Source: an uncultured Christensenellaceae bacterium
Lineage (GTDB): Bacteria > Bacillota > Clostridia > Christensenellales > Borkfalkiaceae
Length of the DNA: 56,140 bases
Reading direction: 5' to 3'
Assembly (NCBI GenBank): GCA_910588645.1
Contig: CAJUOY010000013.1
Span: 1-56,140 of the forward strand
In this document: positions 8,676 through 16,250 of the stretch, piece after piece
Layout: every line of letters starts with the position of its first letter
Numbering within the stretch: position 1 is the first letter of the stretch
Made by a program: the position numbers and the translations under genes
Notes under the pieces: model-generated
What the model was told of the DNA's origin: nothing
Database searches by the model: none
What the model saw: the letters and a program-made list of their open reading frames with translations, nothing else

Positions 8676-8703
8676 AAAGAACGCCGTCAGGGGTTCTTTT
8701 TTT
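8676..8703 (+). terminator. Terminator of the alcohol dehydrogenase gene
   Basis: Stem AAAGAAC-G-CC / GG-G-GTTCTTT with a GTCA loop, followed by seven T. Confidence 0.85.
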
Positions 8704-8727
8704 GTGCAGTAATAAATAGATTAAAGT

Positions 8728-9666
8728 ATGAGTTTGTCCTTTTTACCGAAGGATATTAAATTTTCCATAGATCATCTGAATTATAATTTTCTTACTGAAA
8801 TCCGATTAAGACGCGGACAACCTGCCATTGTGGAGTATAAAGGCAAGTACAGTCGTTTGGGTAAGACGGGACTGTCTGTAAATCCCAATGATTTGTTATT
8901 TGTTTCGGATGTTGCCGTAGTATTGAATGCGGCTACCGACGGTTGCGTTTACAGCTATACGGAGCAAATGAAAGGCGGTTTTATTACGATCGGGCACGGA
9001 ATAAGAATAGGTATTGCGGGTGAATACGTTACAAGCGGTGATTCGGTAACCACGATTAAAAGTATTACTTCGTTAAACATTAGAATTCCGCACGACGTGC
9101 GCGGCTGTTCAAAATCGGTTTGCAAGATTTTTTCGGAGTTAGGATTAAAGAATACTCTCTTATATTCGCGCCCCGGTCTCGGAAAAACCACTATGTTAAG
9201 AGATATTGCGTTAACGCTTTCCTGCGACGACGGAAGAAACGTACTTATTTTCGACGAACGCGGAGAGATAGCCGCAATGGACGGATATGGAGAGGGATTT
9301 GATCTCGGCGCTGTGGACGTTGTCAGGTGCTTTTCTAAAAAAGCCGCCATTGCAAGCGCAATAAGGGCTATGAAACCCGGAGTTATTATAACGGACGAAC
9401 TTTACGGAGAAAGCGATATTTCAGCGGTCAGATATGCTGCGGACTGCGGTATTGTAATCATAGCATCATCACACGTAACGGATAAGCGGATATTGAAAGA
9501 AATGCCTTTTGATTATTACGTCGAATTAAATTCGATAGGCGGACAACCTCGGATATATGATAAAGATTTTAATACTTATAGCGCTGGTGGCGTTGACGAC
9601 TGCGGTGGGGGTACTGTTGTCGGGGAACAAAAAGAAAAAAATGCAGGTGTTTTCAGAACTGTATGA
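8728..9666 (+). CDS. spoIIIAA: Stage III sporulation ATPase SpoIIIAA
   Basis: 312 aa secretion-type AAA ATPase of the mother-cell to forespore feeding channel; first gene of an eight-gene operon. P-loop RPGLGKTT near residue 155 and Walker B LIFDERGEI. The start codon has no Shine-Dalgarno sequence (AGATTAAAGT precedes the ATG), and I see no clear sigma-E promoter. The C-terminus is unusual: after YDKDF, where the family normally ends, reading continues for about 30 glycine-rich residues. It therefore overlaps the start of spoIIIAB by 110 bp in another frame. Confidence 0.92.
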   Translation: MSLSFLPKDIKFSIDHLNYNFLTEIRLRRGQPAIVEYKGKYSRLGKTGLSVNPNDLLFVSDVAVVLNAATDGCVYSYTEQMKGGFITIGHGIRIGIAGEYVTSGDSVTTIKSITSLNIRIPHDVRGCSKSVCKIFSELGLKNTLLYSRPGLGKTTMLRDIALTLSCDDGRNVLIFDERGEIAAMDGYGEGFDLGAVDVVRCFSKKAAIASAIRAMKPGVIITDELYGESDISAVRYAADCGIVIIASSHVTDKRILKEMPFDYYVELNSIGGQPRIYDKDFNTYSAGGVDDCGGGTVVGEQKEKNAGVFRTV

Positions 9667-9982
9667 GTTTAACGAAAAGCTTATACTCAATCTGAAATTC
9701 GAGCGCGCTCCGCTAAGAACGGTAGCGGAAAGTTTTAACTATATCTCACAATTTCTAAACGGCGAAAACGTGCTTGATGGCAAGGACGGGGAGGTCATTA
9801 CCGAATATATGGTCAATCTGGGCAAAACCGACGCGGTGTCGCAGATTGATTATTTAAACGGCAGAAGGATGGCGCTTGCAAAATGCAAGGACGACAGCGC
9901 GGCAGAATATAAAAAGTACGGTTCGCTTTACGTAAAAATCTTTTTTATGATAGGCGTTTTAATGGCGGTTTTATTGGCTTAA
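9557..9982 (+). CDS. spoIIIAB: Stage III sporulation protein SpoIIIAB
   Basis: 141 aa, slightly shorter than the 170 aa of Bacillus. N-terminal membrane helix (about 2-22), a cytoplasmic helical region, and a second membrane helix at the C-terminus. The segment KLILNLKFERAPL fits the conserved helix of the family. The start at 9557 gives the full N-terminal helix even though it lies 110 bp inside spoIIIAA; later GTG/TTG codons would cut that helix. Part of the SpoIIIA channel, membrane-embedded in the mother cell. Its partners are encoded on either side. Confidence 0.85.
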   Translation: MIKILILIALVALTTAVGVLLSGNKKKKMQVFSELYEFNEKLILNLKFERAPLRTVAESFNYISQFLNGENVLDGKDGEVITEYMVNLGKTDAVSQIDYLNGRRMALAKCKDDSAAEYKKYGSLYVKIFFMIGVLMAVLLA

Positions 9983-9987
9983 ATTAT

Positions 9988-10185
9988 ATGGATATAAGTA
10001 TTATTTTCAGGATTGCCGCAGTGGGCATAATTATAACTATTATTTGTCAGGTATTGAAGAAGTCCGATAGGGACGACATAGCCACGCTTGTCAGCCTTGT
10101 CGGGTTGATTATTGTCTTAACGGTAGTAATTACTATGATAGCCGATCTGTTTTCGCAAATTCGGCAGCTGTTCGATATGTTCTGA
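9988..10185 (+). CDS. spoIIIAC: Stage III sporulation protein SpoIIIAC
   Basis: 65 aa with two predicted membrane helices (about 5-24 and 31-54), matching the very short SpoIIIAC family. It begins 6 nt after spoIIIAB and its stop overlaps the next ATG (TGATG). It is a membrane part of the SpoIIIA complex in the outer forespore membrane. Confidence 0.88.
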   Translation: MDISIIFRIAAVGIIITIICQVLKKSDRDDIATLVSLVGLIIVLTVVITMIADLFSQIRQLFDMF

Positions 10186-10577
10186 TGTACGTTTTTCGTC
10201 TTTGCTGTATTGCCGTTATCACGGCGGTAAGCGCGTTCATTTTAAAAAGTCACAAATCCGAGCTTGTCCCACTGTGCCTCACGGCGGGAGGAATTATAAT
10301 TTTTCTGTACGTTTTCGACTATCTGACGGAGAGTATAGAATTTATTAAGTCGTTTACTGAAAGTACCGGTATCGATAACGAAATAATCCGTACCGTATTT
10401 AAAATAATCGGCATCGGATTTATAGTTGAATTGACGGCAGGTTCGGTAAAAGAACTCGGCTTTGAGGGGGTTGCGGACAAGCTGATATTATGCGGAAAAA
10501 TAATTTTATTCGTTGCGGCAGTACCTATCCTGTCAAGTACTTATCAAATAATCGTGGCTTTGATAAATCTTGCCTGA
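10185..10577 (+). CDS. spoIIIAD: Stage III sporulation protein SpoIIIAD
   Basis: 130 aa, four hydrophobic segments, normal for SpoIIIAD. The segment ELTAGSVKELGFEGVADKLILCGK is a strongly conserved part of the family. Translationally coupled to spoIIIAC through the overlapping stop and start. Membrane component of the channel. Confidence 0.88.
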   Translation: MYVFRLCCIAVITAVSAFILKSHKSELVPLCLTAGGIIIFLYVFDYLTESIEFIKSFTESTGIDNEIIRTVFKIIGIGFIVELTAGSVKELGFEGVADKLILCGKIILFVAAVPILSSTYQIIVALINLA

Positions 10578-10582
10578 AAAAG

Positions 10583-11752
10583 TTGATCGCTATAATAATT
10601 CTGTTTATTATAGCGGTCTGTCTTTCCTGTGCGGGTGAGACGGCTTTCGCGGAAACTAACGGAAGAGAGGAGCTGGGAGAAAATATAAAAAAGCTACTTG
10701 AAGGGTTGGATTTATCAGAACTTCAAAAGTACCTCGATGCAAATGCGGACAGTTACCTTTTTAAATTCGGCGGTACCGCAAAGGAAATAGTCGAATACCT
10801 GATAAACGGCAATATGGGGGCGGATTACAGCGGATATTTAAACGAGCTGTTTTCGATAATTTTCAAAAACGTTATCAGTCTTATACCGGCGTTTGCCACG
10901 GTTACAGCCGTATCTCTACTTTCTGCCGTAGTGAGTTCGGCGGAAGGTACCATAATAGGTAAGTCGACATCCAAAATAGTTCACCTTGCCTGTTATTCGG
11001 TAATTATTCTTATAATTTCATCGATGCTTACGGGTGTTATCAGCGGTTGCATAAGTTGCATAGACGGAGTGCGCAAGCAGATTGAAATAATAACTCCTAT
11101 ACTGGCAACTTTAACGGTTCTTACGGGTGGTACAAGCTCGGCGGCAATTTATCAGCCCTCCGCAATATTTTTATCCGGCGGGGCGGTTGAGATTATAAGC
11201 AACTTTATTTTCCCTGCAACTATCGGCGTAATAGTGCTTAACTTTATGTCGAGGTTTAACACACAGATGTCCTTTTCAGGCGTTACCAATCTTCTGAAAA
11301 GTCTTATGAAATGGGTTATAGGAATTACCGTTACAGTTTTCAGTATTTTTATTACGGCACAGAGTTCGGCTTCGTCGCTTTTTGACGGAATTATTTTTAA
11401 GGCGACAAAGTACGTGATAGGTAATTCGGTGCCATTAGTGGGCAACTTTCTTTCCAGCGGTTTCGATATGCTTCAATCGGCAGGGTTGCTTATAAAAAGT
11501 TCGGTCGGAATATGCGGAATAATTCTTTTGCTTTTTGAAATTATCCAACCCGTAATATTGCTTGCCTCTTTTTCCATAATATTGAAAATAGTGGGGGCAA
11601 TAGTTCAACCTATCGGCGAAAACACTCTTTACGGAATGTTGTCCGATTTATCTAAGGATATCGAATATTTTATAGCGGGATTGCTTACGGTTGCGTTTAT
11701 GTACGCCCTCGTAATAATGCTTATAATTAATTCCGCAAACAGTTTTATATGA
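10583..11752 (+). CDS. spoIIIAE: Stage III sporulation protein SpoIIIAE
   Basis: 389 aa from the TTG at 10583, 5 nt after the spoIIIAD stop. This start gives a clean signal peptide (IAIIILFIIAVCLSCAG...AFA) as in Bacillus SpoIIIAE (399 aa). An in-frame ATG at 10490 would add 31 unrelated residues translated from inside spoIIIAD. CTG at 10574 is another option. No good SD is visible, so the exact start is uncertain. After an extracytoplasmic region there are several membrane helices across the second half, including QPVILLASFSIILKIVGAI. Polytopic core of the SpoIIIA complex. Confidence 0.85.
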   Translation: MIAIIILFIIAVCLSCAGETAFAETNGREELGENIKKLLEGLDLSELQKYLDANADSYLFKFGGTAKEIVEYLINGNMGADYSGYLNELFSIIFKNVISLIPAFATVTAVSLLSAVVSSAEGTIIGKSTSKIVHLACYSVIILIISSMLTGVISGCISCIDGVRKQIEIITPILATLTVLTGGTSSAAIYQPSAIFLSGGAVEIISNFIFPATIGVIVLNFMSRFNTQMSFSGVTNLLKSLMKWVIGITVTVFSIFITAQSSASSLFDGIIFKATKYVIGNSVPLVGNFLSSGFDMLQSAGLLIKSSVGICGIILLLFEIIQPVILLASFSIILKIVGAIVQPIGENTLYGMLSDLSKDIEYFIAGLLTVAFMYALVIMLIINSANSFI

Positions 11753-12183
11753 AAGCTTATTTACTTACGGCCGCAGGCGTTATATTTTTATCGGTTATCG
11801 TATCGCTTCTCATACCGGAAGGCAAGTTGCATAAAACAGTAACTTTCGTTATGCGCCTTGTATGTCTTTTGGTTCTTATCCAACCCGTTACAGGAATATT
11901 TAAAATAGGAGACACGGAGACGACTTCAAAGTATTTTGATTATGAATTTGTCGAAGACGTCTATACCGATCATCAAAGCAGAGAACTTGAAAAGTTGTTG
12001 CAAAAAGAGTTCGGACAAAAGACGGAGTGCATTGTAGACGTTGAATATAAGGACGGACAATTCAAGGTGGAGAAAGTTCAGGTGGCGTTAGAAAAAGACG
12101 GCGCAAAATTTATTAATCAAATTTATGCATATTTGGAAAAGTTGAATTATATAAATATAACAGTATATGCGAAAAGTACTTAA
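11749..12183 (+). CDS. spoIIIAF: Stage III sporulation protein SpoIIIAF
   Basis: 144 aa. Two membrane helices (about 3-22 and 31-50), then a soluble C-terminal domain (about 65-144) of the ring-building type. ATG overlaps the spoIIIAE stop (ATGA) and the gene overlaps spoIIIAG by 17 nt, so all are coupled. Assigned by order, length and architecture. Confidence 0.85.
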   Translation: MKAYLLTAAGVIFLSVIVSLLIPEGKLHKTVTFVMRLVCLLVLIQPVTGIFKIGDTETTSKYFDYEFVEDVYTDHQSRELEKLLQKEFGQKTECIVDVEYKDGQFKVEKVQVALEKDGAKFINQIYAYLEKLNYINITVYAKST

Positions 12184-12523
12184 TTTCGTGAACGATAATA
12201 AAAAAATAATTATCGTCGTAATTCTTATAATTATTCTGGTAGGCACTATTTACTTTATCAATAAGGTTGCGGAAAAGGATAAACCGACATCGTCCGGTAC
12301 GGTGAAGAGCGCTACGGAATTAAAACTTTCAGGCATTTTATCCGCGATTGAAGGAGTGGGAGATACCGACGTTATGATTACCGAGGATGACGACGGTATT
12401 CGCGGAGTAGTAATTGTTTGCGACGGCGCGAACAATCTTATGACAAGAAACGATATTTTAAACGCCGTGTCTACGGCGCTGAAAGTTGATAAAAATTTAA
12501 TAGCAATATATTCAAAGAAATAA
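12167..12523 (+). CDS. spoIIIAG: Stage III sporulation protein SpoIIIAG, compact form
   Basis: 118 aa, about half of the 229 aa of Bacillus SpoIIIAG. One N-terminal membrane helix (about 13-31), then a ring-building motif domain: LSGILSAIEGVGDTDVMI leads almost directly into IRGVVIVCDGANN and the final helix and strand. In Bacillus a long insertion between these two blocks forms an extra beta layer of the 30-subunit ring; here only about five residues (TEDDDG) remain. Coding is uninterrupted, so this is a compact version and not a frameshift. It should form the ring in the intermembrane space between mother cell and forespore. Confidence 0.87.
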   Translation: MRKVLNFVNDNKKIIIVVILIIILVGTIYFINKVAEKDKPTSSGTVKSATELKLSGILSAIEGVGDTDVMITEDDDGIRGVVIVCDGANNLMTRNDILNAVSTALKVDKNLIAIYSKK

Positions 12524-12538
12524 TTAAGGAGATCTATT

Positions 12539-13030
12539 ATGTCCAAAACCAAAAAAATCATCATTATGTCCTCCCTCGTATTTTTACTTGCGCTGACCGC
12601 GGTACTCAACGTACTGCTTGCCACAGACACAATCGCTTTCGGTAATTCTAACGGTACCGTAACTACGTCTAACTACTTCACGACGTTCCGTACCGAAAGA
12701 ACGACTACTCGCAGCGAAGAACTGTTGCAGCTTGACAGCGTTATAGCGCTCTATGAAGAAGACAGCGACAAGTATAAGGAAGCCGTAAACCTTAAACTCA
12801 AAATAGTTGAAATGATGGAAAACGAGCTTATGCTTGAAACTCTTATCAAGTCGCGCGGCTTCTCCGATGCAGTTGTTTCCATAGGAATGGATTCCGAAAA
12901 TGTAAACGTTTTCGTAAACTCGAACGAACTCGATTACAATACCGCAATGGCTATTTACAAAATGCTCACGGAAGAAGTGAACGTTTCGCCCACAAGCATA
13001 ATTATTTTGCCCGTTTATTCGCAAGTTTGA
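12539..13030 (+). CDS. spoIIIAH: Stage III sporulation protein SpoIIIAH
   Basis: 163 aa (Bacillus 218). N-terminal membrane helix (about 9-27), a low-complexity Thr/Ser/Arg-rich linker, then a C-terminal ring-building motif domain ending in NVSPTSIIILPVYSQ. In the family this domain faces the intermembrane space and binds forespore SpoIIQ. It has a proper SD (TTAAGGAGAT), unlike most of the coupled genes before it. Its N-terminal codons are richer in C-ending codons than its neighbours, which I note without interpretation. Confidence 0.88.
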   Translation: MSKTKKIIIMSSLVFLLALTAVLNVLLATDTIAFGNSNGTVTTSNYFTTFRTERTTTRSEELLQLDSVIALYEEDSDKYKEAVNLKLKIVEMMENELMLETLIKSRGFSDAVVSIGMDSENVNVFVNSNELDYNTAMAIYKMLTEEVNVSPTSIIILPVYSQV

Positions 13031-13039
13031 TTTAAATAA

Positions 13040-13068
13040 TTGCAAATTTTCCGAATACGTGTTATACT
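13040..13068 (+). promoter_or_regulatory. Vegetative promoter upstream of asp23
   Basis: TTGCAA (13040-13045), 17-bp spacer, TATACT (13063-13068), just after spoIIIAH. It separates the sporulation operon from the housekeeping genes that follow. Confidence 0.6.
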
Positions 13069-13087
13069 AATGACAAGGAGATAAATT

Positions 13088-13420
13088 ATGGCACATATCA
13101 GGCGTGATCCTACGGCTACGCAAAAGGGCAAAATAACGTACAATTCTGGAATAGTAAGCGGAATTGTCGCGCTTGCAATAAACGAAGTCGAGGGCGTTAC
13201 ACTTTTGAATAATAAAAATAAAGGGGTAAAGCTCAGCTTTGAAAAGCAGGGAATAGTTGCGGACATCAGCGTAAAGGTTGACAGCAACTGTAATGTTTCG
13301 ACGCTTGCATTTAAAATCCAGCAATCGATTAAACACAATGTCGAATCAATGACAAAGTATAAAGTCGATAAGATTGACGTTCACATTCAGGACGTAAATT
13401 TTGCGGACACAGTAATATAA
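13088..13420 (+). CDS. Asp23/Gls24 family envelope stress protein (YqhY-like)
   Basis: 110 aa, single Asp23 domain. The GKITYNSGIVSGIVALAINEVEGV start matches the YqhY group that precedes nusB in many Firmicutes; YqhY has been linked to control of acetyl-CoA carboxylase in Bacillus. SD AAGGAG, own promoter. A 12-bp hairpin with a weak U-tract follows, so nusB may be partly insulated. Confidence 0.87.
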   Translation: MAHIRRDPTATQKGKITYNSGIVSGIVALAINEVEGVTLLNNKNKGVKLSFEKQGIVADISVKVDSNCNVSTLAFKIQQSIKHNVESMTKYKVDKIDVHIQDVNFADTVI

Positions 13421-13427
13421 TTAAACG

Positions 13428-13458
13428 ATATTCCCTTAATGATTTAAGGGAATATTTG
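13428..13458 (+). terminator. Hairpin between asp23 and nusB
   Basis: Perfect 12-bp stem ATATTCCCTTAA / TTAAGGGAATAT with loop TGAT, followed only by TTTG. The weak U-tract suggests partial termination or mRNA processing. Confidence 0.5.
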
Positions 13459-13472
13459 TATGTAGGACGATT

Positions 13473-13871
13473 ATGAGAACAAAAGCAAGAGAAGTAGTTT
13501 TCCAGATAGTATTCGCCGCATATTTCGGCGGGGCCGACAATGAGTTGAAAAGTTCCCTCAGTAAGAAAGAGAGCCTTAACGATGACGATAAAAAGTACGT
13601 CGACGAGGTGCTTTCGCTCATTAAAAATCATAATTCCGTTCTTACGGAAATTATAGACAAGCGGTCGGTAGCTTTCCCTGAATGCAGAATTTATCCCGCG
13701 GATAAGAGCATAATTCTCGTTGCTCTTGCGGAAATCCTGTTTATGCCGGACGTGCCTAAGCCTGTTTCTGTAAATGAAGCGGCCAATATGGCATCGAAGT
13801 ATTCATCACCCAAGAGCGCTTCGTTTGTTTCAGGCATTTTATCCGACGTGGAGAAGGGTAGCTATGTATAA
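13473..13871 (+). CDS. nusB: Transcription antitermination factor NusB
   Basis: 132 aa all-helical NusB fold, with the REVVFQIVFAAYFGG N-terminal helix and SVNEAANMASKYSSPKSASFVSGIL near the C-terminus, which corresponds to the conserved VNEAVELAK...FVNGVL block. It joins NusE/S10 in antitermination of rRNA operons. Its last 8 nt overlap folD. Confidence 0.9.
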   Translation: MRTKAREVVFQIVFAAYFGGADNELKSSLSKKESLNDDDKKYVDEVLSLIKNHNSVLTEIIDKRSVAFPECRIYPADKSIILVALAEILFMPDVPKPVSVNEAANMASKYSSPKSASFVSGILSDVEKGSYV

Positions 13872-14712
13872 AATTATCGACGGCAAAGCGCTTGCCGCGG
13901 ATATGCGCGCTGATATTAAACATAGTGTTGAATTATATAGAAACGAATACGGTAGGGACGTTGGTCTTGCGGTAGTAATGGTGGGAGAAAATTCCGCGTC
14001 CGCAATTTACGTCAGAAATAAAATAAAGGCTTGCGAAGAAGTCGGAATAAAGTCTTTTGCTTATTATCTGCCGCAGGATATTTCTCAAGAACAGCTTAAA
14101 GAACATATAAAAGCGCTTGTTACCGATGATAAGATCGACGGAATACTTGTTCAGTTACCTTTACCCGATCATATTTGTGCCGATGAAATTTTGAGGCTTA
14201 TTCCCGCGGAGAAAGACGTTGACGGTTTTTGCGAAGAGAACATTGGTAAACTTTGTTTGGGAGAAAAAAGCATTGTATCTTGTACTCCCAACGGCGTTAT
14301 GAAAATGTTGGAAAGATACAACATCCCTGTTGCGGGGAAGCGCGCCGTCGTTGTGGGCAGGTCTGCGATAGTTGGAAAGCCTATGGCAATGCTGTTATTG
14401 AATGCCGACGCTACCGTAACCGTTTGTCACAGTAAGACGGTAAATCTTAAAGAAGAATGCCTTAATGCGGATATTCTTGTGGTTGCTGTAGGCAGAGCTA
14501 AAAAGATAACCGCGGATATGGTAAAGGAAGGCGCAGTCGTAATAGACATAGGCATGAACAGGGATAAAAATGGAAAACTGTGCGGCGACGTTGACTACGA
14601 AAAAGTCAAAGAAAAGTGTTCCTATATCACGCCTGTTCCCGGAGGGGTAGGGCCTATGACTATAACTATGTTGATGCATAATGCGCTTCAAACGGCGGTT
14701 ATGAGGAGATAA
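13864..14712 (+). CDS. folD: Methylenetetrahydrofolate dehydrogenase/cyclohydrolase FolD
   Basis: 282 aa from ATG 13864, preceded by GGAGAAGGG; the longer reading frame from 13774 is inside nusB and rejected. Bifunctional enzyme interconverting 5,10-methylene-, methenyl- and 10-formyl-tetrahydrofolate with NADP. Motifs: YVRNKIKACEEVGI with the catalytic Lys, GILVQLPLPDHI, VGRSAIVGKPMA at the nucleotide site and PVPGGVGPMT. It sits between nusB and ispA as in Bacillus, but xseA and xseB, which usually lie between folD and ispA, are absent. Confidence 0.95.
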   Translation: MYKIIDGKALAADMRADIKHSVELYRNEYGRDVGLAVVMVGENSASAIYVRNKIKACEEVGIKSFAYYLPQDISQEQLKEHIKALVTDDKIDGILVQLPLPDHICADEILRLIPAEKDVDGFCEENIGKLCLGEKSIVSCTPNGVMKMLERYNIPVAGKRAVVVGRSAIVGKPMAMLLLNADATVTVCHSKTVNLKEECLNADILVVAVGRAKKITADMVKEGAVVIDIGMNRDKNGKLCGDVDYEKVKEKCSYITPVPGGVGPMTITMLMHNALQTAVMRR

Positions 14713-14714
14713 AA

Positions 14715-15590
14715 TTGGATTTTAACGAAAAATACAATTTATACGTAAACGAATTTAATAGAACGCTTGAAAAGTTTTGTAACGGTATCGATTGCCGCCC
14801 TAAAATTCTTGCCGACAGTTTGAAATACAGTCTTAACATCGGCGGGAAACGCATCCGTCCCGTTTTAATGCTTGCAGTCGGAGATCTGCTTGGACTGGAA
14901 AGAAGAAAGCTTGAAAATTTTGCATTATCGATCGAGTTGATCCATACGTATTCTCTTATACACGATGATTTGCCCGAAATGGATAACGATGATTTCAGGC
15001 GCGGGAAACCTTCCAACCACAAGGTGTTTGGCACGGGTAACGCAGTGCTTGCGGGCGACGGTTTACTAAATACGGCTTACTCGCTTCTTTTAAAGGAATG
15101 CAAAAACGGCATAGAGTATATATCGGCAGCGGAATATATCTGCGACAGTGCTGGTATATGCGGTATGATTGCGGGACAGTCGGCAGATCTTATGCATGAA
15201 AAAGATTCGAGCTATAATGAGGCTACGCTTGACTTTATTTATGAAAATAAGACTGGCAAGCTTATCACGGCTCCTGTAGTTGTTCCGGGAATACTTCTCG
15301 GCGGAAGATGTTTTTCGGAACTTAAGGCTTTCGGTAGGGATCTCGGCTTACTGTTCCAGATTACTGATGATATTTTAGATGTAGAGGGCGACTTTGAAAC
15401 TCTCGGTAAAAGTATAGGAAAAGACGACAAAGATGGTAAATATACGTCCGTCAGCGTTTATGGCCTTGACGGCGCAAAGCTTCGCGCCGATGTGCTTGCA
15501 GAGAGGTGCCGGACGCTTTTAGAGGGCATAGAGGGCGACAGAGATTTCCTCGTTCGACTGGTGGACTACGTGCGTACGCGCAAGGGTTAA
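14715..15590 (+). CDS. ispA: Polyprenyl (farnesyl/geranylgeranyl) diphosphate synthase
   Basis: 291 aa trans-prenyltransferase. First aspartate-rich motif DDLPEMDND near residue 84 and second DDILD near residue 220. It condenses isopentenyl diphosphate with allylic diphosphates and so works with dxs downstream. The start is TTG at 14715, 2 nt after the folD stop, with SD GAGGAGAT overlapping the end of folD. Full-length and normal. Confidence 0.92.
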   Translation: MDFNEKYNLYVNEFNRTLEKFCNGIDCRPKILADSLKYSLNIGGKRIRPVLMLAVGDLLGLERRKLENFALSIELIHTYSLIHDDLPEMDNDDFRRGKPSNHKVFGTGNAVLAGDGLLNTAYSLLLKECKNGIEYISAAEYICDSAGICGMIAGQSADLMHEKDSSYNEATLDFIYENKTGKLITAPVVVPGILLGGRCFSELKAFGRDLGLLFQITDDILDVEGDFETLGKSIGKDDKDGKYTSVSVYGLDGAKLRADVLAERCRTLLEGIEGDRDFLVRLVDYVRTRKG

Positions 15591-15595
15591 AACTA

Positions 15596-15624
15596 TTGAC
15601 AAACCTATACGCATATGATATAAT
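15596..15624 (+). promoter_or_regulatory. Consensus promoter of the structured RNA
   Basis: TTGACA (15596-15601), 17-bp spacer, TATAAT (15619-15624): a perfect consensus promoter in the gap after ispA. It predicts a start near 15631. No ORF with a ribosome-binding site follows; the RNA itself appears to be the product. Confidence 0.8.
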
Positions 15625-15630
15625 AATAAA

Positions 15631-16200
15631 CAGAATATAGTGGTGCAGTATTCTAGTCAATGCTCATTGAAACGAAGACGGGGGTAAAATACCGTTAAAG
15701 GGCATATCGATGAAGTTTCTGGTGTTTGCTTGCTTTGCCAAAAGTGGGTGAATGCTGGGAGTAAAGGTGTATGGGAGCTAGGTAACGGCATACCGCAGCC
15801 CACCCCATTCACCGTGGAGGCGCGCGGCCTCAGACGGCGGCGCGTATAAACCTGCTATCAGGCGAAAGCTTGGTACAGAGTAGCCTGCCTTGAGTGAATG
15901 CAGCGGATAACAGAACCTGGGTGATTTTCGTTCGGCCGGATGAAGTGAACCTTATCGCTGTTTGAAATTGTAGTTTGCAAAAGAGGATTAGCTCAATGAG
16001 ACTTGTCAATGAAAGATTCTAGACTGTCTTTATATTAGAGATTACAGTGTGGACTAAGTGGCAATTCGGTCATACTTTTGTATCCGTTTTCTTAAAAGGA
16101 AACTGCTTCTACGGCGACGGGGAGTGAGAACGGGGGAAATCCTACCGAACCTAAGACGCAAAGTTTATTTAATATAAACCACTATATTATTTATTTTTTA
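15631..16200 (+). ncRNA. ole: Large structured non-coding RNA, candidate OLE RNA
   Basis: The 660-bp gap between ispA and the next gene holds no plausible protein gene but starts with a perfect promoter. The 5' end (15634-15643, AATATAGTGG) is exactly complementary to the 3' end (16179-16188), giving a 10-bp closing helix around about 555 nt. Internal pairings are visible, for example 15747-15754 with 15806-15813 (8 bp) and the hairpin 16067-16086. Local GC is high in the middle. OLE RNAs are about 600 nt and lie between ispA and dxs in Firmicutes, next to the gene for their membrane partner OapA; here a four-helix OapA-like gene follows. I see no RNase P or tmRNA hallmarks. The assignment rests on synteny, size and partner, not on a covariance-model search. 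Confidence 0.78.
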
Positions 16201-16246
16201 TCGCTTTAATGCGATCTTGCGCACGGATTTGTGCGTTTTATTTTTG
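16200..16246 (+). terminator. Hairpins and U-tract after the RNA, before the OapA-like gene
   Basis: ATCGC / GCGAT hairpin (16200-16215), then GCGCAC / GTGCGT stem (16219-16224 and 16231-16236, one G-U) followed by TTTATTTTT. It lies just before the ATG at 16251. It would end most RNA transcripts and let only read-through reach the membrane protein and dxs. Confidence 0.6.
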
Positions 16247-16250
16247 AATT

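Noticed and set aside
8728..9982. Frameshift in spoIIIAA because of the long overlap
   Set aside because: All ATPase motifs and the normal C-terminal region are in frame before the extra tail, and SpoIIIAB needs the upstream start for its membrane helix.
10490..10582. ATG 10490 as the spoIIIAE start
   Set aside because: It adds residues encoded inside spoIIIAD that precede the signal peptide; kept only as an alternative.
15631..16200. RNase P RNA (rnpB)
   Set aside because: The conserved GAGGAAAGTCCGGGC-type element and the matching 3' core are not found; context and closing helix fit OLE RNA better.
15631..16200. tmRNA (ssrA)
   Set aside because: No tRNA-like 3' end with T-loop and CCA and no tag reading frame ending in Ala-Ala codons.
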